Shown here in pieces: positions 36,192-48,552 of a stretch of 64,000 bases of DNA (its first letter is position 1; every line of letters begins with the position of its first letter). The notes beneath the pieces were generated by a model. The model made no database searches and was not told the origin of the DNA. It worked only from the letters and a program-made list of their open reading frames with translations. The DNA lies in contig JADLSH010000145.1 in assembly GCA_016169945.1 (NCBI GenBank), positions 2,355,501 to 2,419,500 of the forward strand, in the 5' to 3' direction. The DNA comes from Trachythela sp. YZ-2020 (Eukaryota; Cnidaria; Anthozoa; Malacalcyonacea; Clavulariidae). The position numbers were made by a program, and so were the translations under genes.

Positions 36192-37518
36192 CTAATGCAT
36201 TGGTGTCGTATTACATAATGCTTATAGCCGTGGCTAATGCAAACAAAATTGTTGTGTTTATTGCGTATATTATGCTTATATACAGATTATATATATATGT
36301 ATATATAATACACATATATATTAATGCCAAGTAACCATGTGTTTATCTAAAATTAACAGATTTTTTATTAGTAATCAAGTAACCACAAGTAACCATTTGA
36401 TTAAATAACTATATATGATATACTTACTTATATAAGCTTACTGATGGTTACTTGTGGTTACTTGTGGTAACTTGCGCTATTTATACTTGGATGACGATTA
36501 TTCGTCAACAAATAGCGAATTCACAATTTGTGTGTAACATTAGACAGTTATATTTGTCCAAAATAACTACACATTGCATCTTATTTGAATGCTTAAAGAT
36601 GGTTACTTGTGGAGACGTGCGGTTACTTGTGCTCTTTAGACTTTCCCGCATGATAATTACTTGTCTACAAATAGGGAATTCACATTTTGTTTGTAAAATT
36701 AGACTTGGTAGTGTATTTGTCCAAATACTTGAAATGTAATTCATGCTAGCAAATAATTAAGCGATCCAGTCATATATATAGTTCAGGTGTCATTGAACGG
36801 CCAATAATAAATATTTCAAATAGTGCCGGCAAGCATAGCTTGTATTACAACCACGCAAAATTACAATAATATAGCGCGCGCGTTTTAAGCTACACTATAT
36901 ATAAAATATATATATAGATAGCAAAATCTGCAGCAAACGTAGCTTTAGGGTACAATTTCATACGAATCACATCTTTATGTGATATAACGATGTTTAAAGA
37001 ACCACCATAGCAACTTATAAGACTTAATTATCTAGCAAACTAATACCAACAAATTCCTAACTAACAGCAAGCCATAAGAAAACTCAGACAATCAGTGACA
37101 TTGAAATTTGGGACACTTGTATAGAAAGGGTATTTTTGTACACAATTGTGCAAAATTCACTGGTAAACCCTCCCCCGTTTCAATGTTGGTTTATCTGCTG
37201 GAAAAAGCATCGACAGCCTAATACGAGACAATAGCATGTAACATAGAAAATGCATGTTAGACTACCAACATTGAAACGGGGGAGGGGGCAATTTTGCCTT
37301 TTCAAGCTAATCGGTCCAATAATTATGTCACTGATTGTCTGAGTATTTTACTGCGTTATCATACTTTTGAAATGTCTGTAACTTGAAAACTAAACAAGAT
37401 ATCTTTATGAAACTTTCAGCAAGAATTCAGTGGTAATTGAGCTATTGATTGGTCGATATCATTCCAAGATTAATTATATTGCGTAACAATAGTTTCATTT
37501 TAATATACAAACATAGCA

Positions 37519-37868
37519 CGAATTCATGATTTAACTGCAGAGCAGCGAGCTTTAGCCCTCTTGCTGAGGCGCGAATTCAAATATTCGTATCGGAAAATTG
37601 CGTTAACATGTCAAAGTCAAGCCTTCTAAGAGTTTTTAAGCGGTTTGATACTAAAAATAAAAATACCGAAAAGCTGAAAAAGTCTTATCAAGGTCGGCGT
37701 AATGCATTGACACAACGAGATGAGCGCAAACTCAAAAGAGCAATTATGAAACTCGATCGAGAAAGAAGTCCTAATTTGATACTTATTTTATTTTATTGTT
37801 GTTTAATGTTTACTGAATACATGCATACTAGTAGCAAAATATATTTTAAATCTCGCAAATTTGCCTAA
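37519..37868 (+). pseudogene. Transposase remnant, array unit 11
   Basis: ATG at 37,608; shares the MKLDRERSP variant with unit 10, plus private changes (GRRNALTQ, SPNLILILFYCCLM). Confidence 0.7.
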
Positions 37869-39195
37869 CTAATGCATTGGTGTCGTATTACATAATGCTT
37901 ATAGCCGTGGCTAATGCAAACAAAATTGTTGTGTTTATTGCGTATATTATGCTTATATACAGATTATATATATATGTATATATAATACACATATATATTA
38001 ATGCCAAGTAACCATGTGTTTATCTAAAAATAACAGATTTTTTATTAGTAATCACAAGTAACCACAAGTAACCATTTGATTAAATAACTATATATGATAT
38101 ACTTACTTATATAAGCTTACTGATGGTTACTTGTGGTTACTTGTGGTAACTTGCGCTATTTATACTTGGATGACGATTATTCGTCAACAAATAGCGAATT
38201 CACAATTTGTGTGTAACATTAGACAGTTATATTTGTCCAAAATAACTACACATTGCATCTTATTTGAATGCTTAAAGATGGTTACTTGTGGAGACGTGCG
38301 GTTACTTGTGCTCTTAGACTTTCCCGCATGATAATTACTTGTCTACAAATAGGGAATTCACATTTTGTTTGTAAAATTAGACTTGGTAGTGTATTTGTCC
38401 AAATACTTGAAATGTAATTCATGCTAGCAAATAATTAAGCGATCCAGTCATATATATAGTTCAGGTGTCATTGAACGGCCAATAATAAATATTTCAAATA
38501 GTGCCGGCAAGCATAGCTTGTATGACAACCACGCAAAATTACAATATAGCGCGCGTTTTAAGCTACACTATATATAAAATATATATATAGATAGCAAAAT
38601 CTGCAGCAAACGTAGCTTTAGGGTACAATTTCATACGAATCACATCTTTATGTGATATAACGATGTTTAAAGAACCACCATAGCAACTTATAAGACTTAA
38701 TTATCTAGCAAACTAATACCAACAAATTCCTAACTAACAGCAAGCCATAAGAAAACTCAGACAATCAGTGACATTGAAATTTGGGACACTTGTATAGAAA
38801 GGGTATTTTTGTACACAATTGTGCAAAATTACTGGTAAACCCCCTCCCCCCGTTTCAATGTTGGTTTATCTGCTGGAAAAAGCATCGACAGCCTAATACG
38901 AGACAATAGCATGTAACATAGAAAATGCATGTTAGACTACCAACATTGAAAAGGGGGGAGGGGGGCAATTTTGCCTTTTCAGGCTAATCGGTCCAATAAT
39001 TATGTCACTGATTGTCTGAGTATTTTACTGCGTTATCATACTTTTGAAATGTCTGTAACTTGAAAACTAAACAAGATATCTTTATGAAACTTTCAGCAAG
39101 AATTCAGTGGTAATTGAGCTATTGATTGGTCGATATCATTCCAAGATTAATTATATTGCGTAACAATAGTTTCATTTTAATATACAAACATAGCA

Positions 39196-39542
39196 CGAAT
39201 TCATGATTTAACTGCAGAGCAGCGAGCTTTAGCCCTCTTGCTGAGGCGCGAATTCAAATATTCGTATCGGAAAATTGCGTTAACATGTCAAAGTCAAGCC
39301 TTCTAAGAGTTTTTAAGCGGTTTGATACTAAAAATAAAAATACCGAAAAGCTGAAAAAGTCTTATCAAGGTCGGCGTAAATCATTGACACAACGAGATGA
39401 GCGCAAACTCAAAAGAGCAATTATTCAACTCCGAGAAAGAAGTCCTAATTTCATACTTATTTTATTTTATTGGTGTATAATGTTTACTGAATACATGCAT
39501 ACTAGTAGCAAAATATATTTTAAATCTCGCAAATTTGCCTAA
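39196..39542 (+). pseudogene. Transposase remnant, array unit 12
   Basis: ATG at 39,285; consensus 85-codon frame. Confidence 0.7.
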
Positions 39543-40875
39543 CTAATGCATTGGTGTCGTATTACATAATGCTTATAGCCGTGGCTAATGCAAACAAAAT
39601 TGTTGTGTTTATTGCGTATATTATGCTTATATACAGATTATATATATATGTATATATAATACACATATATATTAATGCCAAGTAACCATGTGTTTATCTA
39701 AAAATAACAGACTTTTTGCACAAGTAACCACAAGTAACCACAAGTAACCATTTGATTAAATAACTATATATGATATACTTACTTATATAAGCTTACTGAT
39801 GGTTACTTGTGGTTACTTGTGGTAACTTGCGCTATTTATACTTGGATGACGATTATTCGTCAACAAATAGCGAATTCACAATTTGTGTGTAACATTAGAC
39901 AGTTATATTTGTCCAAAATAACTACACATTGCATCTTATTTGAATGCTTAAAGATGGTTACTTGTGGAGACGTGCGGTTACTTGTGCTCTTTAGACTTTC
40001 CCGCATGATAATTACTTGTCTACAAATAGGGAATTCACATTTTGTTTGTAAAATTAGACTTGGTAGTGTATTTGTCCAAATACTTGAAATGTAATTCATG
40101 CTAGCAAATAATTAAGCGATCCAGTCATATATATAGTTCAGGTGTCATTGAACGGCCAATAATAAATATTTCAAATAGTGCCGGCAAGCATAGCTTGTAT
40201 TACAACCACGCAAAATTACAATAATATAGCGCGCGTTTTAAGCTACACTATATATAAAATATATATATAGATAGCAAAATCTGCAGCAAACGTAGCTTTA
40301 GGGTACAATTTCATACGAATCACATCTTTATGTGATATAACGATGTTTAAAGAACCACCATAGCAACTTATAAGACTTAATTATCTAGCAAACTAATACC
40401 AACAAATTCCTAACTAACAGCAAGCCATAAGAAAAACTCAGACAATCAGTGACATTGAAATTTGGGACACTTGTATAGAAAGGGTATTTTTGTACACAAT
40501 TGTGCAAAATTCACTGGTAAACCCTCCCCGCGTTTCAATGTTGGTTTATCTGCTGGAAAAAGCATCGACAGCCTAATACGAGACAATAGCATGTAACATA
40601 GAAAATGCATGTTAGACTACCAACATTGAAAAGGGGGGAGGGGGGCAATTTTGCCTTTTCAGGCTAATCGGTCCAATAATTATGTCACTGATTGTCTGAG
40701 TATTTTACTGCGTTATCATACTTTTGAAATGTCTGTAACTTGAAAACTAAACAAGATATCTTTATGAAACTTTCAGCAAGAATTCAGTGGTAATTGAGCT
40801 ATTGATTGGTCGATATCATTCCAAGATTAATTATATTGCGTAACAATAGTTTCATTTTAATATACAAACATAGCA

Positions 40876-41221
40876 CGAATTCATGATTTAACTGCAGAGC
40901 AGCGAGCTTTAGCCCTCTTGCTGAGGCGCGAATTCAAATATTCGTATCGGAAAATTGCGTTAACATGTCAAAGTCAAGCCTTCTAAGAGTTTTTAAGCGG
41001 TTTGATACTAAAATAAAAATACCGAAAAGCTGAAAAAGTCTTATCAAGGTCGGCGTAAATCATTGACACAACGAGATGAGCGCAAACTCAAAAGAGCAAT
41101 TATTCAACTCCGAGAAAGAAGTCCTAATTTCATACTTATTTTATTTTATTGGTGTATAATGTTTACTGAATACATGCATACTAGTAGCAAAATATATTTT
41201 AAATCTCGCAAATTTGCCTAA
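40876..41221 (+). pseudogene. Transposase remnant, array unit 13
   Basis: ATG at 40,965; one A is missing in the AAAAATAAAAA run, as in unit 3, so the second frame is broken early. This is the last S module before the terminal M (42,120-42,373). Confidence 0.7.
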
Positions 41222-42373
41222 CTAATGCATTGGTGTCGTATTACATAATGCTTATAGCCGTGGCTAATGCAAACAAAATTGTTGTGTTTATTGCGTATAT
41301 TATGCTTATATACAGATTATATATATATGTATATATAATACACATATATATTAATGCCAAGTAACCATGTGTTTATCTAAAAATAACAGACTTTTGCACA
41401 GTAACCACAAGTAACCACAAGTAACCATTTGATTAAATAACTATATATGATATACTTACTTATATAAGCTACTGATGGTTACTTGTGGTTACTTGTGGTA
41501 ACTTGCGCTATTTATACTTGGATGACGATTATTCGTCAACAAATAGCGAATTCACAATTTGTGTGTAACATTAGACAGTTATATTTGTCCAAAATAACTA
41601 CACATTGCATCTTATTTGAATGCTTAAAGATGGTTACTTGTGGAGACGTGCGGTTACTTGTGCTCTTTAGACTTTCCGCATGATAATTACTTGTCTACAA
41701 ATAGGGAATTCACATTTTGTTTGTAAAATTAGACTTGGTAGTGTATTTGTCCAAATACTTGAAATGTAATTCATGCTAGCAAATAATTAAGCGATCCAGT
41801 CATATATATAGTTCAGGTGTCATTGAACGGCCAATAATAAATATTTCAAATAGTGCCGGCAAGCATAGCTTGTATTACAACCACGCAAAATTACAATAAT
41901 ATAGCGCGCGCGTTTTAAGCTACACTATATATAAAATATATATATAGATAGCAAAATCTGCAGCAAACGTAGCTTTAGGGTACAATTTCATACGAATCAC
42001 ATCTTTATGTGATATAACGATGTTTAAAGAACCACCATAGCAACTTATAAGACTTAATTATCTAGCAAACTAATACCAACAAATTCCTAACTAACAGCAA
42101 GCCATAAGAAAAACTCAGACAATCAGTGACATTGAAATTTGGGACACTTGTATAGAAAGGGTATTTTTGTACACAATTGTGCAAAATTCACTGGTAAACC
42201 CCCTCCCCCCGTTTCAATGTTGGTTTATCTGCTGGAAAAAGCATCGACAGCCTAATACGAGACAATAGCATGTAACATAGAAAATGCATGTTAGACTACC
42301 AACATTGAAAAGGGGGGAAGGGGGAAATTTTGCCTTTTCAGGCTAATCGGTCCAATAATTATGTCACTGATTG

Positions 42374-43704
42374 TAGTTATTCTTAGGACAATCAGGACGC
42401 ACGTTGATATAGCATTTTCTGATGGTGGATCACTTGGTGGATCTGTTAAAATAAGATAACCATTAAAAACTAATTGTGATGTACCAATATTCCGAAACCA
42501 ATATTCATAGGCCGATATTGGTCAATACCAATAACCAATAGCTATTTCACTTTGAAATTCACAAATGACACTTGGACTTGGAAAATATGTACATGTATAT
42601 GTAAACATGAATAACATTCGTCTATACCTTCTATCAATAAATCATTGGATTCCTCATTGGATGGTCAAAAGGGCAATAGCTGCCTCTGAATGACGTTGCT
42701 TTATTTCCCACTCAGCTGCCCTTCTCTGCCTTTCTAAAGAGCATTCTGAAATCGGTTTCACTTTTTGATAAACTTTTCTTCTATAAGCACGCGTAAATCC
42801 CTTTTCTGTTAAGAAAATATGATGTCATGCACTTAACTGGCTTCATCCCGGCAATGAATTTTGTCCATATAAACACGCCATCCCGCCTAGGCGAGTTTCC
42901 CGGCAAGACGGGATGAAAACGTCCCGTCCCGCCTAGACGGGGGGATCATATAAACAGGCACTAAAAATCTGAATTTCAAATCTCAAACATATTAATTTTA
43001 GACTTTCAACAAGCGTAAAATTAAATTGGCGTTTCATGGTCAACAATAAAAAACCTGCTAACATTTGTATTTATTGTTGGTCGTCTATAGGCAGTTTTAT
43101 CACTTTTGTTGTGTTTATATATATTACAATGATGTTAAATTTGGATATAAAAGTTATTCTAATGTTACAGATTCTGAATATTAATTCAGGTGAGTGGATA
43201 CAGTTAATAAATGAAATTATTTTCATTTTCATTTCATATATACTTTTCAATCCGTAAATACTCCCACGGCGCTGTGAAAAATCAATGGAAATATGTTGTA
43301 ATTAATCAATATATTCAAATGAAAATTAAATAGAATGTCTTTCTAGCCGCTTTCCCATCACCGAATTTTTTAGTGTGGTACGAACTTCTATAATTGTTAA
43401 CTTTAAAAAGATTTTCTGAATCGGTTAAACTTACATAATTGATTTAGTTCATTGACTGAGAGCTGATTATCACGCGACAATAATTTGCTTGTGAAAACCA
43501 ACTTATTGTGAATTTCGCGGCAATTTCTCACTAATGAGGTAGACTGAATGACATATGAACTTATACAAGTGTAAAGTATAAAGAGTAAAGACCACAACTT
43601 TTCAGGGAGTACACTCTTTCACTTGTGAAACATCCTCAGCAAAATATTAGTGTCAACCAGGTTTTTTGGCTTGTTTGATATTGGCCGAGCTGTCGAATAT
43701 CTGA
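42374..43704. other. Non-coding stretch upstream of the CAP gene
   Basis: No gene recognised. At about 42,870-42,955 two CATATAAACA(C/G)GC blocks flank a G/C-rich segment with repeated ATCCCGCCTAG/CCGCCTAGACGGG motifs, possibly a small inverted-repeat element. The frame at 43,036-43,257 is hydrophobic but has no family match and no splice support. Confidence 0.4.
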
Positions 43705-43899
43705 ATGACGCTGAAATGGACTTTTATTGTCAATACCTTTTTAGCGTCCATGAATTCTAATGACAAGCAGGAGTTTACAAAGTATTGCTTGGACATACAT
43801 AATACCCTTCGGCTACTCTATGGTGCGCCTCCGGTGGAATGGGATGACACTCTTGCAGAGCGTGCGCAAGCCTGGGCACTCTTTCTCAGTAATAGACAG
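43705..43899 (+). CDS. CAP/SCP-domain protein, exon 1
   Basis: ATG 43,705 opens 65 codons ending at a donor CAG|GTAAACG. The first 18 residues (MTLKWTFIVNTFLASMNS) are fairly hydrophobic and may be a signal peptide. The CAP domain begins in DIHNTLRLLYGAPPVEWDDT and LAERAQAWALFL, the conserved first helix and WD-LA-A pattern of the SCP/TAPS/PR-1 superfamily. Exons 2 and 3 follow at 44,188 and 51,814 in matching phases. The whole predicted protein, about 137 residues, is close in size and pattern to the GAPR-1 (GLIPR2) branch. CAP proteins bind lipids or act extracellularly; the specific role here is unknown. Confidence 0.85.
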
Positions 43900-44187
43900 G
43901 TAAACGACTATCATATTTTAAAACTAAAAACGAAGCAAAATGCAGAAATTATTTTTCATTAAATTCCTTCTAAGGCGCAAATTTCTGATACTAGTCTGTC
44001 ATGATATTCCCTCTTCATTGTTATCAATATATTTTTATATCTAGTGTGTATATTTGTTCGTAAATCAGCGTAAGCTAAAGGGGCTAAATATAACTGTATA
44101 AAAATTATATATAATCCATTGCAATTCCTACAATCTGAAGTGTTGTAATACTGTATGAGAGTCATAACCTTGTTTCTGTTGTTTTAG

Positions 44188-44350
44188 GATCATTATCACA
44201 GAGAATTGGAACATTTAAAATACGGTGATAGTGTGTACGCGACAGAAGATCCGAAGGACATAGACAAAGTGTGTCTGTACGCAACCTTTGCGTGGATGAA
44301 CGAATTTAAAGATTATAATTACACTAATCCCAAACAATCCGGAAAATCAG
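44188..44350 (+). CDS. CAP/SCP-domain protein, exon 2
   Basis: The acceptor TGTTTTAG|GATCAT joins exon 1 in phase 0. The segment reads DHYHRELEHLKYGDSVYATE, with the E/H-containing active-cleft region, then ATFAWMNEFKDYNYTNP, matching the CAP helix before the central strand. It ends KSG with one leftover base at donor TCAG|GTATGT. Intron 1 is 288 bp. The next intron is 7.5 kb and full of transposons. Confidence 0.85.
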
Positions 44351-44639
44351 GTATGTCGACAAATCTCAAAATAAGATTGGAAATGGCAATCGTCAAAAAT
44401 AGACGCGTCTCCCACAGTAACTGAAAGAGAAACCTTAGATGTTCGCTGGACTCAAAGAGGAGCCTTCATGCATAAACTCATCATGCCACAGTCTGAAGCA
44501 CCTGCCCTATCTAGTTAAGTCCAGAGGATTTTACTCACAATTGTACGCAATTAGTAAAATATTTTTCACTGCTTAAAGTGGTTTTTGCGATTAATAAAAT
44601 TATGCTTGTTCACTTGAGCGATAAAAGTAGTAATATAGG

Positions 44640-45100
44640 TACCGTTCGGACCCCTTTTTTGCGGGACCGCAAGGGGGGCTCTTCATCATTAGTTTAAAAT
44701 GAGAGGGCGCATTACGTCATTCATTAATTATGCACCTTGGTCCTACTCCTATGGGACCTCATTAATAGGCAATGACGTCACTCATTATGTATGCATGACG
44801 TCACGGAATAAAGACCAGTCAAGGCTAGGCGAATTTTGCTGAGTTCAGCATATTTTGTGGTTACGTCACAATATCAGAAAACGTCCACAATATTTTGAAC
44901 ATAAGCATGCACCGTACACCAAGAAATCTGATAGTGTGACGTATATAAATACAAAGGTGCTTTCAAGTTACATTGGTCGCGGACATGCAGTTGGAACGCA
45001 TTAAAGATAGTAGTATGTAATAATATTTCACTGATTCCCGGCGTTAGACTGCTACCTATAAGCTTTTAAGTTAACAAAAGTTAGAATCAATCACAGGCCC
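44640..45100 (+). repeat. Dispersed promoter-like repeat with TATA box (copy in CAP intron 2)
   Basis: TATAAATA at 44,944-44,951 lies in a block (GTGACGTATATAAATACAAA, then GGAACGCATTAAAGA and AGTAGTATGTAA) that recurs at 61,620-61,770. Upstream parts (CCTTTTTTGCGGG, TTAATTATGCA, TGACGTCA at about 44,765 and 44,799) resemble 59,310-59,480. Between TATA box and tRNA-like sequence the only frame is a ten-codon one, also present in the other copy. Confidence 0.6.
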
Positions 45101-45108
45101 CTCAAACC

Positions 45109-45160
45109 GTCGCTAGCTCAGTTGATAGAGCGAGTGACTTTAGATCACTTGGTCGCAAGT
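45109..45160 (+). tRNA. Truncated tRNA-like sequence, anticodon loop CTTTAGA
   Basis: D arm GCTC-AGTTGATA-GAGC and anticodon stem AGTGA/TCACT are intact. The loop CTTTAGA gives anticodon TTA, which would pair with the UAA stop codon. The sequence leaves tRNA form before the T arm, so it is a fragment and probably a SINE head or pseudogene. Confidence 0.5.
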
Positions 45161-46343
45161 ATTGGCAAAGTCTTGATTTACAGACATTACGAAACACAAT
45201 TTTTAGTGGTTGCCAATACGGACAACACACATGCAGGATAAATTTTTAAACACATTTATTGCTTTGAGTTTTTCAAAAAGTTAATAAGAGCGTATTCTGC
45301 CGCCAAGCGGCAGCCACTAAGTCAGCATGATCTTTAATGATTGGACATCAATACGTCATACTCGCTAGTCATCGCCAAATAGTCGACAAGATCGTCAGGT
45401 AGTCGGGAAGTGTCGCGTTGTTAGAACGACAGCCTCGTGTTTGGTTCTTTATACAGTATTTTATTAAATGGCAAAGGCTTTGAAAGCTGTACTCAAAACC
45501 TTTTCTTTTCGGAAATGTTTCCGTGTTAAAATTACAAGGTAAGGAGTATTTTAAAGCTCTGACGTTGTTTACTTTAATACAATCTCAAAGCAATTTCGGT
45601 TGATGACAACACAAACCAAAAGTTAGACATAGTGCCATCAGCCATGTCTCTTGAAACAAATCTCTTGTTTGTACTTGTTAAAGTCTTATATTATTTTATT
45701 AAACAAAGTGTATCAGTGTATAGCAAGGTCTTGAACATATCGTTGAAGTAAAATCGTTTATATTTTGGTTGAATGTCATGTCATGTGTCACTTTTAGTGT
45801 GAGGGTTTTGTTATTGTTTTATGAAAATGATGAAGAAGGTAAAAAATAACAATTGACTAACAATTTGTTTGGTATATTTCTACTGTAAATGAGTTAAAAC
45901 TAATACACCTGAAGGATTGCAAAGATATAGCACGGATTGAAACGGACTATTTCATGGGCGGCCATTTTATGGGCCGTCAAATATCATTGCAATCCTTCAC
46001 GTATATGTATCATTGCAATACTTCAATAATCGGGGCAGCATCAAGCCTAAAATCTTACCTTGGCATTCTGGTCACGCATAACTAGGGGGTTCTGGGGCAT
46101 GCTCTCCCGGGAAAAGTTTGAAATTAGAACCTCGGAAACACAATTTCCTGCGTTTTAAGCAGCGGATTTACTTCAGTTGCATTTTATGACTTATTTCCAA
46201 ACATCAGGCCTAGGCTTAGTTCGGTGAGTTATAGGTATAACGAAGTGGTCTTAGCAAAATATTTCATATGGGTTTTCCCCCTTTCAAATTAAGCATACAG
46301 ATTTTTACAGCTCAATAATGATTTATTGAGATTTTGACGCAGT
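45161..46343. other. Intronic sequence, no gene seen
   Basis: Part of CAP intron 2. A small inverted repeat GAAGGATTGCAA / TTGCAATCCTTC brackets 45,912-45,999. Nothing else was recognised. Confidence 0.4.
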
Positions 46344-46481
46344 TTAAGGAGGCTCCCTACAGTTTCCATTAGATATCAGTGTTTTGAATTGAAAGCTCTT
46401 TGAAAGGTTATAAGCTTAAAAAAAGCCCTTTATTCCTCGTATATCAAGCAATAATTTCAACACAAGTTTTTTACTCTTGAC

Positions 46482-46504
46482 GTTGCCATGGCGACATGAC
46501 GTCA
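46482..46504 (+). promoter_or_regulatory. Adjacent X-box-like and CRE-like motifs
   Basis: GTTGCCATGGCGAC (46,482-46,495) is one base from the RFX X-box GTTGCCATGGCAAC and is followed after one base by the full CRE TGACGTCA (46,497-46,504). The same pair occurs in both arms of the palindrome at 687-1109. Binding is inferred from motif knowledge only. Confidence 0.4.
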
Positions 46505-47675
46505 TCATTTATCTTGGCAGTTTTAGCCAAAGAAGGTACGATGACGGAAAAATAAAGTCGGCGACCTACTCTTTTTTTGCAGAGTTTTTTCCGAAATTTT
46601 TTTGAAATCCATAATGTAGTTTTTTTTTTAAAGACAAAACTGATTTAATTTCACAAAAACTACACTAGGGATTTTTTTTAAATTTAAGAATTTAGTAGAA
46701 CTTGAGATATGGTGACCGGAGAAGCGAACAAGAAAAAACAACCTCAAAATGCCATTTTCTACTCTCGAAAAACACACAACGCCTAAAAAAATACTGACCG
46801 ATCACGATATAGTGTTTGCGGGCGCATGTTCGGACGTTGGCATGCACTCGTTGGCTGTAAAACAGGCTGTTTTTTCGAAATGGTTTACAATTGTGAGCAA
46901 AATTCTCTTCGTTTTCGTTACCCTTGGCTTGTTGGGCCCAAGATTGTTTGTTACGCATTGAATTAATCTAACGTCAATTAAATTTGTTTTTATTGTTGAA
47001 ATCGGTATGAAAACTTTTCAAAACATTCCGCCGCAAACAATTCCAAATTTCATAAGATGAGTCATATGCAGTAGTTTTTAAACTTTTGATTGCTTTAAAA
47101 AATTATATCAGTACTTTGGCAGTTCTAGACTGCCTTGAGGAGAGTATAAAATATCGTTTTAGAATTTTTAGTCTGCAACAAGTCGACGATCGATTTTGGA
47201 CATTATAAAAGATAATACTGAGCGTAAATACGTAGCAAACATACTAAAAGAAAGCTTAGAAACTGGTTAAGAACATAATTACGTACTGTTTGAATTTCAA
47301 ATATATACGATTCTAATGAAAAAGTCGTGGTTTCTTCGAAGAAAAGTCTCGAAAATATTACCTAGCAATTGAAACCCCGACTCCCCCCAGTGAGCAAAAT
47401 TACTCAAGAGCTGACTTGTTACATCAGCAGAAAGCGTCCGTGTAGTTGTCGCAACACTTTCAACAAATAAAAATCAGCTTAGTTCACAGTGGCGCAAAAT
47501 GCACATAAAATGCTCAAATGATGGAACGCTACACTCAGGTGGATCAGGAGGTGGATTTTCATTTCGCACTCTATTAGGATCAATGGGTGAGTCTGATATA
47601 CAATCATCTACCATTTCTCCATCTTGATCTCTTTCTGAATCATCTCCTGATTCAAATTCTTTCTCGCTAACCCAA

Positions 47676-48552
47676 TTACAGGTTTCCCCAGATCCGGTGA
47701 GACCAGACTCTCATTATCACTCTCAATTTGATGCCATAGTTTCTAAGAACAGTTGCTTCTTCTTTGAAAGCTAATTCATTGATTTGCTTTCTGATTTCTT
47801 CAACCCTGGTTATGGCACTTTCTATTTCATCTTTTTGTCTGTTCCAATCAGATATTCCATACTTCTTGGCTTTCTTATTAAAGAGATCTGCACACATCGC
47901 ATACTTAATAAGCTTTCGATCCCTTTCAGAAGATGCCAATTCACACAGGGCTACAAGTTTAATTTCTCTTTTGTAATACTGGGGAAACAAGTAGTGCCTG
48001 CGGTGCTACTACTAGCGGACTTGATTAAGTCAATACCAGGGTACTGTTCTATCATAAACAACGCCTGTGTTCCATTACTCGATCAGCTAACTCAAAAACA
48101 ACGACTGGAAGGCCCATGAACCTGCGAACTGCCTTCTCACTTGAATATGTTACTTTACCAAAATGTTTCTTAAATGTGTCACTGACTTTGACCATTCCCT
48201 TTTGCTGAATTTCTTTCGCTGTGTTTACAAGACCGCGGCACTGACTGCATACTGAAATAACACCTTTCAGATTATGAAAGTTAGTACAATACTGCTGCCT
48301 GCATGCTATGTAATCATCAAGGGTTAATTCTTTAAACTGTGAAATATAAATACCACTTGTTATCTTATACAGTTCCTTGTTTCCCAAAGGTGAACGTGCA
48401 TATTTCAAATACTTCAAATATGTGTCCGTATGTACATTCTCAGTTTCAAAAGTCAGTGCCGCGTCTTCTAAAAAATGGTCTTCTTTCTCATCTGATTCAT
48501 TTGTTTCATTATACTTTTCCATTTCACTTACTGGATCCTTGTTCTCTTCCAC
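47676..48552 (-). pseudogene. Unrecognised protein gene inside the nested element, frameshifted
   Basis: On the minus strand ATG 48,552 opens 166 codons with an acidic start (MEENKDPVSEMEKYNE), a C-x2-C (SVCSQCRGL) and FGKVTYSSEKAVRRFMGLPV. After the stop at 48,052, coding-like sequence continues in other frames (FMIEQYPGIDLIK, then PQYYKREIKLVALCELASS and KRQ/EIESAITRVEEIRKQINEL, a predicted coiled coil) to 47,676. At least two frame changes are needed. The position inside an inverted-repeat element suggests an element-encoded protein. I do not recognise the family. Confidence 0.5.

Larger units (their letters stand above)
19679..42373 (+). repeat. 22.7-kb tandem array, 13 units of about 1.68 kb (modules M and S)
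   Basis: Each unit joins module M (254 bp, ends CAATCAGTGACAT and ATGTCACTGATTG) to module S (about 1.43 kb, from TCTGAGTATTTT to AAAAACTCAGA). M copies start at 19679, 21361, 24467, 26142, 27816, 29484, 31606, 33726, 35409, 37089, 38762, 40443 and 42120. There are 13 M and 13 S copies; M is absent between the second and third S. The array starts and ends with M and is flanked by TA (19,677-19,678 and 42,374-42,375). S holds a truncated Tc1/mariner-type transposase, an AT microsatellite, inverted GGTTACTTGTGG repeats, and a diverged internal duplication of about 150 bp. Units are nearly identical. Differences are mainly small indels, often in C/G runs, plus two adjacent copies carrying a 0.43-kb insertion. 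Neighbouring units share private variants, as expected from unequal exchange. Confidence 0.95.

Noticed and set aside
19679..42373. A CRISPR array
   Set aside because: The repeat unit is 1.68 kb with no short direct repeats and variable spacers, and the window is eukaryotic.
43036..43257. Hydrophobic 73-codon frame upstream of the CAP gene
   Set aside because: AT-rich sequence often gives hydrophobic frames; no promoter, splice or homology support.
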